DNA of 23,230 nucleotides, from positions 1-23,230 of the forward strand of contig NZ_CAUUWA010000037.1 of NCBI RefSeq assembly GCF_963548695.1, in the 5' to 3' direction. The number at the start of each line of letters is the position of its first letter. The stretch's first letter is position 1. Below the pieces are notes generated by a model. The model did not search any database. It was not told where the DNA came from and saw only the letters and a program-made list of their open reading frames with translations. This DNA is from an uncultured Fretibacterium sp. GTDB taxonomy: Bacteria; Synergistota; Synergistia; Synergistales; Aminobacteriaceae. The translations under genes were made by a program, and so were the position numbers. Below are positions 1 through 5,699 of the stretch, piece after piece.

Positions 1-172
1 TCGACCACACCTCGCCGAAAAGGATATCGTCGTTGTAACGGGCAAAGTCCGGCGCGAAGTCGCCGGGCGCGAAGTCGCCGGGCGCGAAGTCGCCCAGCGC
101 GTCGCGCCCGGCGGTCTGCACAATCTTCCGCGCGGAGCCCTTCCCTTCCCGATCCCCATGGGTCGTATCCAC
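1..172 (-). CDS. Carboxymuconolactone decarboxylase (AhpD-like) family protein, N-terminal part, cut by window edge
   Basis: The minus strand reads from a GTG at 172 out through the left edge. After a short basic leader the translation contains KIVQTAGRDALGDFAP, then two further copies of GDFAP, then DFARYNDDILFGEVWS. The YNDDILFGEVWS block is typical of the N-terminal helices of carboxymuconolactone decarboxylase-family proteins, which include AhpD-like peroxidases and gamma-carboxymuconolactone decarboxylases. The catalytic cysteine region lies outside the window, so the reaction cannot be stated. A GAAGAGG-type ribosome site lies about 8 bases upstream of the GTG. A TTG at 193 directly after an in-frame stop is the alternative start. 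The tripled GDFAP is unusual; relatives usually show one such segment. A MerR-type promoter lies upstream, suggesting stress-inducible expression (inference). Confidence 0.72.
   Translation of the reverse strand, partial: MDTTHGDREGKGSARKIVQTAGRDALGDFAPGDFAPGDFAPDFARYNDDILFGEVWS
51..95. repeat. Three tandem 15-bp repeats inside the CMD-family gene
   Basis: Units at 51-65, 66-80 and 81-95 read GGCGCGAAGTCGCCG, with only the last base of the third unit different. The period is a multiple of three, so on the minus strand the array adds GDFAP repeats in frame without breaking the gene. Confidence 0.95.
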
Positions 173-193
173 AGCCGATCCCTCTTCTTCCAA

Positions 194-680
194 TCAATCT
201 GACGCAATCAATCAATCGACATAAGCAACCAGCCGACGCTGCGCCCTGGCGCGGCCCTGCGGCCGCCCTAACGCAAACAGTCTACACTCTCGAGCCGACT
301 CCAGGTCAAGATGGAAACGGACGAAAAACGCTCTCTGTGAAGATAGGCAGCCGGGGCCTGCCGTCATTCGGCAGACCTAAGGAAGCGCTGATTAAAGGAG
401 GTGTAGGTTTTTCTTGTTGTGTCGAAATTGGCAGACAATACATCGGTAATTAATCGACTTTCAAGAAAGATTCAAACAAAATCCTCTTCTGTAATGCTTC
501 TGTAACGCTTAGGGGGGTATCCTGCCCTCTTTGGGACACAATATCCCCTCGATTCTCTCATCGACCTGGCTTCCCCACCCAGCTCCACATCAACAGATTC
601 GCACTACCAAGGGGATATCGGACAGCTTACCGCTATCAAACGCAACATTCCCCTTGCGTAAAAAAGACAGGGCACTAAAA
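194..680. other. Intergenic region without convincing genes
   Basis: This gap holds the MerR-type promoter (279-309) and a hairpin at 355-377 (CTGCCG, TCATT loop, CGGCAG). It also has an 18-base motif CCTAAGGAAGCGCTGATT at 376-393 that recurs near 15857, a tandem 11-bp duplication CTTCTGTAATG/CTTCTGTAACG at 486-507, and a distant inverted pair ATATCCCCT (540-548) and AGGGGATAT (610-618). A 64-codon open frame at 531-725 runs through the promoter and operator of the toxin-antitoxin pair and has no recognisable content, so I do not call it. Base composition is distinctly more AT-rich from about 390 to 730 than in the flanking genes. Confidence 0.6.
279..309 (-). promoter_or_regulatory. MerR-family-type promoter with 19-bp spacer
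   Basis: On the minus strand a TTGACC -35 box (304-309) and a TAGACT -10 box (279-284) are separated by exactly 19 bp. The spacer holds an imperfect dyad (TGGAGTC then GGCTCGA, 5 of 7 positions symmetric). A 19-bp spacer with a central GGAGT/ACTCC-like dyad is the classical architecture of promoters activated by MerR-family regulators. In Bacillus, the MerR-family regulator AdhR is known to control a carboxymuconolactone decarboxylase-family gene. The predicted transcript leads into the CMD-family gene starting at 172 with a leader of about 100 nt. No MerR-family gene is visible in the window. Confidence 0.55.
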
Positions 681-681
681 T
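654..681 (+). promoter_or_regulatory. Predicted promoter of the yefM-yoeB operon
   Basis: TTGCGT at 654-659 and TAAAAT at 676-681 are spaced 16 bp apart and lie about 50 bp upstream of the antitoxin ATG. The -10 box touches the left edge of the palindromic operator, as expected for an autoregulated toxin-antitoxin promoter. Confidence 0.45.
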
Positions 682-715
682 ATGTACTGTATAAAGTACT
701 TTATGCAGTACATAT
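680..715. promoter_or_regulatory. 36-bp palindromic operator upstream of the toxin-antitoxin pair
   Basis: The 36 bases are symmetric about 697/698 with 17 of 18 base pairs matching; the only mismatch is 690/705. The half-site reads outward from AAAGTACTTT to TATGTACTG. Its position between promoter and ribosome site fits an operator bound by the YefM-like antitoxin. In the well-studied E. coli yefM-yoeB operon, long palindromes with TGTAC-type cores are bound by YefM; the assignment here is by analogy. Confidence 0.75.
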
Positions 716-731
716 CGAGAGGTGATTTTTC

Positions 732-986
732 ATGCTTGTCATCGATACGGCACCGGCAACTCAAGTACGGGAACGATTCAAAGATTATTGCGACGATGTG
801 GAGCGAACGAACAAGGCCCTCATCGTCACCCGACACGACAAGCCGCAGGTGGTCGTGGTGTCCTTTGCCGAATACAATCGCCAGCTCAACAACGACCGTT
901 ATCTGGCAAAACTGCGACGCAGCCGTGAGGAGCTGGACAACGGCGAAGGGGTTGTGATGACCCCTGACGAGCTCGAGGCGTTCTGA
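732..986 (+). CDS. yefM: YefM/Phd-family antitoxin
   Basis: This 84-aa protein is the DNA-binding antitoxin of a type II toxin-antitoxin pair. The N-terminal 55 residues follow the Phd/YefM fold: a strand, a helix with TQVRERFKDYCDDV, then ALIVTRHDKPQVVVVSFAEYN, where the strand-turn-strand after a conserved R/K pair is characteristic. The acidic C-terminus (residues 60-84, EELDNGEGVVMTPDELEAF) matches the toxin-wrapping tail. The ATG at 732 has a GAGAGGTG ribosome site about 8 bases upstream. Its stop overlaps the toxin ATG (TGATG), so translation is probably coupled. The 36-bp palindrome just upstream is the likely site of autoregulation, with the antitoxin binding alone or with toxin. Confidence 0.88.
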   Translation: MLVIDTAPATQVRERFKDYCDDVERTNKALIVTRHDKPQVVVVSFAEYNRQLNNDRYLAKLRRSREELDNGEGVVMTPDELEAF

Positions 987-1252
987 TGCACGAGGACACG
1001 GTCTTCTCGCCGACGGCCTTCGAGGACTTTACCTATTGGGCGCAGAACGACCGGAAAATTCTGGGCAAAATCAAAGCCCTTATCGTAGATATCCATCGAA
1101 ACGGCCTGATGGACGGACTCGGCAAACCAGAAAAGCTCCTGGGACAATCGGGTGAGTTCAGTCGCCGCATTACGGCCGAACATCGTCTGGTCTATCGACT
1201 CGATGATGAGCGCCTCAAGATTCTGTCATGCCGAGGACACTACCAGGACTGA
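986..1252 (+). CDS. yoeB: Txe/YoeB-family mRNA endoribonuclease toxin
   Basis: The 88-aa product aligns by eye along its whole length with YoeB, a ribosome-dependent mRNA interferase of the RelE fold. Diagnostic blocks are FEDFTYWAQNDRKILGKI near residues 12-29, GLGKPEKLLG at 44-53, FSRRITAEHRLVYRL at 58-72 and ILSCRGHYQD at 79-88. The residues corresponding to the YoeB active site appear present: Glu49 (KPE), Arg67 (EHRLVY), His85 and Tyr86 (GHY). The gene looks intact and potentially active. It starts at the ATG overlapping the antitoxin stop by one base. No obvious T-rich terminator follows; the next gene is convergent. Confidence 0.9.
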   Translation: MHEDTVFSPTAFEDFTYWAQNDRKILGKIKALIVDIHRNGLMDGLGKPEKLLGQSGEFSRRITAEHRLVYRLDDERLKILSCRGHYQD

Positions 1253-1406
1253 AAAATCCCCGGATCGAAGTCCGGCCGCATCCGGCGATCCGGCAAAACA
1301 TTTTGCGGGGCTACGCCGTTTCGGGACGAGATTGTGAGCCTGAAGATCATTCTGCCTACATATAGGGCTCGGGGAAGGCGATATCCTTCCGGACGAAGAT
1401 ATCGTC

Positions 1407-1679
1407 TCACCTCCGGGGCCGCCGTTCCTCCAGGTACTCCCTCTCCGGGATCTCCTGCGCTCCCTGAGGGACCTCCTCGGTCTCGGCCCCGTTGGCCAGC
1501 CTCCAGCCCACGTCGTCGGACATCAACAGGATATCCTCCACGTTTGCCACGACGTCCCGCCCTTCGTGCCGGACCACCAGCTTCGAGGGCTTTTCCTTCG
1601 CCGCCTCCGTGCGTCCCACCAGGAACGGGTCGCTGCCTTGAATCTCCCGTTCCTCCGACTTCTTTCCAAACCACGCCAT
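1407..1679 (-). CDS. Hypothetical protein, translationally coupled to the trbL remnant
   Basis: This 90-aa ORF starts at an ATG that overlaps the natural stop of the trbL reading frame (TGATG), a common sign of coupling. The protein begins MAWFGKKSEEREIQGSDPFLVG and ends in a Glu/Arg-rich tail. It is hydrophilic with no membrane segment and I recognise no domain. In canonical trb clusters trbF follows trbL and often begins with a similar Trp-Phe-Lys stretch. A degraded or shortened TrbF is therefore possible, but the transmembrane helix expected of TrbF is absent and I do not claim it. Between this ORF and the yoeB stop lie about 150 bases with no gene. Confidence 0.45.
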   Translation of the reverse strand: MAWFGKKSEEREIQGSDPFLVGRTEAAKEKPSKLVVRHEGRDVVANVEDILLMSDDVGWRLANGAETEEVPQGAQEIPEREYLEERRPRR

Positions 1680-2690
1680 CAGCTCCGTCCTCTCTTCCCG
1701 TCGCTGTCGAACGGCGGCGGAGGAACCCCTAAGGTCTGCGCGCCGCGCCGCCTCATCTCCTCCATATAGCGGTCCTGAGCCGCCCTGAGGTCGAACCCCA
1801 TACTCCGGTCGGGGTACGCATCGAACTGCCTCCGTCCGATCCGCCGCCATCCCCCGCTCTGCCGAACTCGCGGACCAGTCTGTGCTCTTCATAGATCCTC
1901 CTTGTGCCCTTCTCGCCGTCCCCTCCCGCCGCCAGGTTCCGGAACGCCTCCCAGGCCGCCCAGAGCGAGGTGTTCCACACGGTCATGCCCAGCCCCGCAC
2001 CGGCCGCCACGGCCGCCATGAAGTTGTTGTTTGCCGATGCAGAGCCGGTCATGATGGCCGTAGCGTAGTTCGGCACGGACTTCACGATCATGTAAAAAGC
2101 GACGAGTGCGAAACAGAGCGGCACGACGAACACGAAGACCCCGTTGGGTTCCTGGATATACGCGGCTATCTGCGCCGGCCAGGTCGCCACGATTTTGCCT
2201 ATCAGCCCCATCAGGAGCGACAGGAGCAGGAGCTTGACCCCGACGTGCACCAGCGCCCTGAGGTATCCCATGAAGTAGTCCCTGAAGAACCCCAGGACGA
2301 AAAATCCCAGGGTGAACAGCCCTCCGATGGAGATGAAGACGAGCTCTATCTCGATACAGAGCACCGTCGTCATGATCATGAAGCACAGGCAGTTGATGAC
2401 GAAGACCAGAAAACCGCAGATGACGATCAGGCCGACGTCCATCCAGCCCAGACCGGCGGCGAACTCGACGATGGGCGAGGTCACCCTGGCGAACAGCGTC
2501 AGCAGGGACGCGAGCCCGACGTACTCCCCGCCGATCAGCTGCCCCAGCTGCTTCAGGCTCTTGGGGATCTGCATCAGGATCTCGGGCCGCTCGAGGATCC
2601 AGACGGAGATGCCGACCCACAGGGCATACCGGACGAGTACCGCCAGGACGGCATACAGCGTGACTCCGCCGCTTTTTTCATCCAGTCCCG
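1679..2690 (-). pseudogene. trbL: TrbL/VirB6-like conjugal transfer membrane protein, frameshifted
   Basis: A long hydrophobic frame from about 2664 down to 1865 contains at least five to six membrane segments (for example LYAVLAVLVRYALWV and VGLIVICGFLVFVINCL). It is followed by SVPNYATAIMTGSASANNN and an Ala/Gly-rich stretch, the usual TrbL layout. TrbL is the polytopic inner-membrane component of P-type type IV secretion systems. No start codon exists in this frame near its 5' end; continuity with the overlapping frame (DWMKKAAES then LYAVLAVL) implies a frameshift around 2660-2685. A second break lies near 1851-1865, beside a run of five C on the plus strand. Beyond it the convincing tail (RQFDAYPDRSMGFDLR through the TGA at 1679-1681) continues in another frame. 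The gene is thus probably non-functional, unless these are sequencing indels. Confidence 0.68.
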
Positions 2691-3295
2691 GGTCGCCATC
2701 TCTATCTCCGAAAACAGCTCGATCAGGGCCTCGTCCGCAACAGACGCCAGAGCCACCCCGGCCATCTGCGCCTGCATCATCGTCATCTGCCGCAGCCGCA
2801 TCAGCTCCTCCCCAAGGAAGCTCAAGAGCTGGTTCCCCGCCTGCTCTATTTGATTGCGTCCTCTGGCGCTTTTGGCGACGTCCTGGATCTGCTCCAGGGC
2901 CTTCGTGTCGTCCTGGAACTGGTCCCAGGCGGTGGATTCCCTTCAGGGTGGAGCGCACCGTCTCCATCTGAGTCTCCGCTATTGAGCGGCTCTCCTCCGC
3001 GAAGTCCCGGTTGCTGGCCATCGCCATGTCTTCATAGCTCTTGAACCGCCTTTTGAGCTCCTCGTCGAGGTTCGCGACCGTGTAGGTGAGAGCCCCCTGG
3101 TCTTGTCCAGGATCCCCTTACCCTGTTGTAGATGCCCGTCACCTTTGAATAGATCTGCATCGGCCCCTGAAGCATGTTGTCGATGTCGGCCAGGCTCAGG
3201 ACGTTGTTCAGGGTCCGGAGCTGGTCCTCCAGGAACTTTAAAGGAAATCTTGACCGTGTCGTCAGAATTGCTTGGGGAAACCGAGGGTGGTGCAT
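2664..3295 (-). pseudogene. trbJ: TrbJ-like conjugal transfer protein, multiply frameshifted
   Basis: Pieces of one protein are spread over three frames. They read in order: FLEDQLRTLNNVLSLADIDN and MQIYSKVTGIYNRVRG; a short bridge ILDKTRG; LTYTVANLDEELKRRFKSYE through METVRSTLK; and STAWDQFQDDTKALEQIQDV through QMTMMQAQMAGVALASVADE. This long helical layout, with a LTYT motif in the middle and a Gln/Met-rich end, matches TrbJ (the VirB5-like pilus-tip family). Frame changes fall near C runs at 3114-3117 and 3093-3097 and near 2938-2942. No signal peptide or start is visible upstream of 3240, so the 5' end is missing or replaced. Its position directly before trbL is the normal trb order. Confidence 0.65.
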
Positions 3296-3397
3296 TCAGG
3301 GGTGGATTTGCAGGAGGGAGATCTTCCTGTGAATTGCATTGGATAAGTTCTCGTGCCGTTTCTTCTTTATCGTCGGAGCTTCCGGACAGACCGTTTC

Positions 3398-4348
3398 TTA
3401 TGGTTCCGAAAACAAGCGCCCCCTATCTTGCTCCCTTCTATCGAAGGATTCGCGAAGGATTCGCCCACGTCCTTGGATGTAGCGGATGCCGACGTGCTCT
3501 CCGGGATTCAGCTCTGCGGCATCCAGATCCTCTCGGCGATGCAGAACGGCATGGTTGCCTGCGATCTCCTGGACGACGTAGATGCCGGTCACCGCCTCGA
3601 TTTTTCCGGTGTAAGTCCTGTCGCAGATTGCATCGGTAACGAGAACGTGCCGTGCGTCTTTTTGGGCGGCGTCCCAGGCCGCTCTGCGCTCCGACTGCAG
3701 GAATGCCCTCTCGGCAGAGGATACCACCACATTCTCCTCGACCCATCGTGGAATATCGGGAACCGATTCGACTATTTCCCCCTTCTCGGCACGCAGAACA
3801 AGCCTCGGCTCGGGTGCGTTCTCTATGGAGTTGTCGTAGATCCTTGCCTCGTCGGCCAGCTCGATGTAGCCCTTCAGTCTTTCACAGCCGCCTTCGTAGC
3901 GTTTGACGATATCCTTCTTGGGAACGTCATGGCCTCCCTTGAAGAATCTCCGCCGCACCCTGTCGAGATTCACCTCCGCACTCCTCGTGCCGACAAACCA
4001 GAGATGCACCCGGTAGCCGTTTCCCTGAGCCTGCCTCATAACGTTTTTGTAGCTTTCATTGTTCAGAGCCGTTTCAATCGCGAAGCTGATCCCTTGACGC
4101 AGATAGCTGCCCATGATCTGGCGGACCCTCTTCAATGCAGCCAGGCTGTGCCCTCCCTGATATACGGTCCTCTGTACCTCCTCGGGGGACAGGCCTTTGG
4201 ACTCGGCCATATTGCGCGAGACGATGTCCGGATTCAAAAAGATGATGCCGCCTGGAAGCTGTGCGGAAAGGAAGGAAGACTTGCCGGACCCGTTGGGTCC
4301 GGCAAAGATAAAGAGTTCACGACGATTCAAAGTCATAGAGCGCATCAT
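3398..4348 (-). CDS. Zeta-toxin-family kinase fused to a C-terminal KfrB domain
   Basis: The 316-aa product has two parts. Residues 10-205 form a P-loop kinase of the Zeta/COG4185 type: Walker A GPNGSGKS at 17-24, NPD with the likely catalytic Asp at 39-41, IETAL at 91-95, and the lid RVRRRFFKGGHDVP around 130-143. Zeta toxins phosphorylate UDP-N-acetylglucosamine; whether this subfamily does so is unproven. Residues about 246-299 (TGKIEAVTGIYVVQEIAGNH, then VLHRREDL and GEHVGIRYIQGRGRI) resemble the KfrB domain, a small beta-rich domain found in plasmid maintenance and mobile-element proteins. The ATG at 4348 overlaps the upstream gene by 32 bases; Met5 at 4336 is an alternative. All kinase motifs look intact, in contrast to the decayed trb genes next to it. 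Confidence 0.82.
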   Translation of the reverse strand: MMRSMTLNRRELFIFAGPNGSGKSSFLSAQLPGGIIFLNPDIVSRNMAESKGLSPEEVQRTVYQGGHSLAALKRVRQIMGSYLRQGISFAIETALNNESYKNVMRQAQGNGYRVHLWFVGTRSAEVNLDRVRRRFFKGGHDVPKKDIVKRYEGGCERLKGYIELADEARIYDNSIENAPEPRLVLRAEKGEIVESVPDIPRWVEENVVVSSAERAFLQSERRAAWDAAQKDARHVLVTDAICDRTYTGKIEAVTGIYVVQEIAGNHAVLHRREDLDAAELNPGEHVGIRYIQGRGRILRESFDRREQDRGRLFSEP

Positions 4349-4943
4349 CCTCCGGAGTGGCGTATCGTAAAAAGGACCGGGAAAACGTCATGACCTCATC
4401 GTTCGTCCTGGGGTAATCAAAATCGATACGATACAGTTTTCTGTCGGGATGGCGTTCATAAACCGTTCCCTTGTCGGGCTCGGGATAATCCGCATAACGG
4501 ACCCGGAGTCCCAGCTCCAGGATCTTCCTCATACGTTCCCCCGCCCGTCGATGGTCCGCCTCGCGCTCGATGCCGGCACGTACGTCATCCTCGGACGTCG
4601 CTTCCCTCAGAAACTCGTAATGGCATCGGTCGTTTCCGTCCCGTTTGCATTCGTAGATTCTTCCATTGGTGCAGCGGTTGAGCACTTTTCCCGAGACCGA
4701 ATCGTCCACGTAACAGATAGGAAATCCGCAGGCCAGCTGATAGCGCACCGGACTCCAGGGGAAACCGATGGGATAAATGAAGCGGCTGTCGTTACGGATA
4801 TGCTCGGGGACACTTGCGGACTCCCGGTCGTTCAGCATCCGGACCGGGACATCGCCGTCCCTGAGATAGAGCCTGCCCACATGGCTGTAGCGCCGGATCT
4901 CAGGGGTATGGGGCAAAGCAGCAGCTTCCCTCACCGTCAGCAT
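4317..4943 (-). CDS. Unrecognised 208-aa protein overlapping the Zeta-KfrB gene; candidate antitoxin partner
   Basis: The ATG at 4943 has a good AGGAG site 8 bases upstream. The protein starts MLTVREAAALPHTPEIRRYS and is soluble, with no membrane segment. It carries a Cys-containing middle (CGFPICY, then RCTNGRIYECKRDGNDRCHY around residues 73-110), a charged helix near 120-145 (EDDVRAGIEREADHRRAGER), and an Asp/Tyr-rich end. I recognise no family. Its 3' end overlaps the toxin-like gene by about 30 bases on the same strand, the organisation of antitoxin-toxin operons, so it could be the neutralising partner. It is far larger than the roughly 90-aa epsilon antitoxin and unlike PezA. A plasmid accessory role unrelated to neutralisation is also possible. 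Confidence 0.7.
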   Translation of the reverse strand: MLTVREAAALPHTPEIRRYSHVGRLYLRDGDVPVRMLNDRESASVPEHIRNDSRFIYPIGFPWSPVRYQLACGFPICYVDDSVSGKVLNRCTNGRIYECKRDGNDRCHYEFLREATSEDDVRAGIEREADHRRAGERMRKILELGLRVRYADYPEPDKGTVYERHPDRKLYRIDFDYPRTNDEVMTFSRSFLRYATPEDDALYDFESS

Positions 4944-5006
4944 GGCAACAACTCCTTTCTTTATGGCTCTTTCCTCTCTCGTGTTTGGATATGAGGCTTT
5001 GCCGTC

Positions 5007-5015
5007 ATTATATCA
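5007..5015 (-). promoter_or_regulatory. Predicted extended -10 promoter of the 208-aa / Zeta-KfrB operon
   Basis: On the minus strand a perfect TATAAT (5007-5012) is preceded by TGA, giving the extended -10 form TGnTATAAT. No good -35 is present at 16-18 bp, which extended -10 promoters do not need. The leader to the ATG at 4943 would be about 57 nt. Confidence 0.5.
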
Positions 5016-5044
5016 ATCCCGAATCCGGCAGGATCATCAGGAAA

Positions 5045-5245
5045 CTACCGACTCTGCGAGGCGGCGACGGGAACTCCGAAAAGCTGCGCCCACAGCCCCA
5101 CGCTGCGCTCCTGGATCCGGGGAAGCGAGGTGTCCCGGCACCACCACTGGTTGCCCACCCACAGGAGCAGATCGGGGGAATGAAGGAAAGAGAGCAGGCA
5201 GGGCAGGGACAGGTGCCCTTCATGATATCGGACTGAGGGAAAAAA
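5045..5245 (-). pseudogene. Protein-like 66-codon open frame without a start, possible gene remnant
   Basis: Between a TGA at 5246-5248 and a TAG at 5045-5047 the minus strand is open and reads like a real protein end: HLSLPCLLSFLHSPDLLLWV, then GNQWWCRDTSLPRIQERSVG, then LWAQLFGVPVAASQSR. The unusual content (two adjacent Trp, hydrophobic block, no low-complexity bias) looks more protein-like than the competing frames here. There is no ATG, GTG or TTG with a ribosome site. I cannot name a family; it may be the C-terminal scrap of an element gene. The extended -10 promoter lies downstream of it. Confidence 0.25.
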
Positions 5246-5423
5246 TCAAGATAAAAATCGGTCGTGACAATGCTTTATAAAGACAAAAAGGAACAGGGTG
5301 AACAAAAAAGGATCGAAAAGGAAAGAAATAGACAAGAAAAGAAAGTCGGGCAAAAAATATCCACCAAAATACTGTATTTTCCATAGAGAGTTTTCCATGC
5401 TATAAATATGCTGTAAAAGAGAA
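5246..5423. other. A/T- and purine-rich intergenic stretch
   Basis: From about 5277 to 5350 the plus strand is nearly all purine (many AAAAAGG and GAAAAG runs), in sharp contrast to the GC-rich surroundings. A perfect 15-bp palindrome AAAATACTGTATTTT lies at 5366-5380, followed by two copies of TTTTCCAT 6 bases apart. I see no gene in it. It separates the accessory genes from tRNA-Arg. Confidence 0.6.
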
Positions 5424-5457
5424 AAGGCTTTCGTCGATACTCGTCAACTAAAGCCTT
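5424..5457 (-). terminator. Intrinsic terminator of tRNA-Arg
   Basis: On the minus strand an 8-bp stem (AAGGCTTT with AAAGCCTT, loop 18 nt) begins 8 bases after the tRNA 3' end and is followed by CCTTTTCTCTTTT, a T-rich tract. The long loop weakens the call. Confidence 0.5.
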
Positions 5458-5465
5458 GTCATGAC

Positions 5466-5541
5466 TGGCGAGCTTGGGCAGACTCGAACTGCCGACCTAC
5501 GGCTTAGGAGGCCGTCGCTCTATCCACTGAGCTACAAGCCC
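5466..5541 (-). tRNA. tRNA-Arg (anticodon CCT)
   Basis: The 76-nt minus-strand sequence folds into a full cloverleaf. The acceptor stem is GGGCTTG with CAAGCTC (one G-U), the D-arm is GCTC/GAGC, the anticodon stem is ACGGC/GCCGT around loop CTCCTAA, and the T-arm is GGCAG/CTGCC with TTCGAGT. The discriminator is G and the 3' CCA is encoded. Anticodon CCT reads AGG, an arginine codon. Its 3' end faces the accessory region at 1-5460; the 3' ends of tRNA-Arg genes are frequent targets of site-specific integrases. No second copy of the tRNA 3' end is evident in the window. Confidence 0.97.
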
Positions 5542-5559
5542 GCAAAAGGACACTGAGCA

Positions 5560-5587
5560 ACTATAGCACAAAAAAAATAGCTGTCAA
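5560..5587 (-). promoter_or_regulatory. Promoter of tRNA-Arg
   Basis: On the minus strand a consensus TTGACA (5582-5587) and TATAGT (5560-5565) are separated by 16 bp. The mature tRNA starts 18 bases downstream of the -10 box. This is the closest match to a housekeeping promoter in the window. Confidence 0.85.
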
Positions 5588-5699
5588 ATCCGACATTGCG
5601 CCGCTTGGCGACGTTCGGATTGCCCTCGAGTCCCGGGCCACACACTGTCCTACACGGACGGGGGCCGCATCCAGCGTCCCGAGAAGATCCCGAAGAAGA

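Noticed and set aside
51..95. CRISPR-like repeats
   Set aside because: The units are directly tandem with no spacers and lie inside a coding frame; none of the other arrays has spacers either.
531..725. 64-codon frame upstream of the antitoxin
   Set aside because: It crosses the promoter and the 36-bp operator and has no ribosome site or family resemblance.
1240..1674. 144-codon minus-strand frame
   Set aside because: It is a Gly/Arg-rich shadow of the 90-aa ORF at 1407-1679, and its end runs through the yoeB 3' end.
2664..3120. Programmed ribosomal frameshifting in trbJ
   Set aside because: Several shifts in differing directions, without slippery heptamers plus stimulatory structure, fit decay or sequencing indels better.
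3353..4393. 346-codon plus-strand open frame
   Set aside because: It lies opposite the Zeta-KfrB gene, whose motifs are clear. The complement has no recognisable content.
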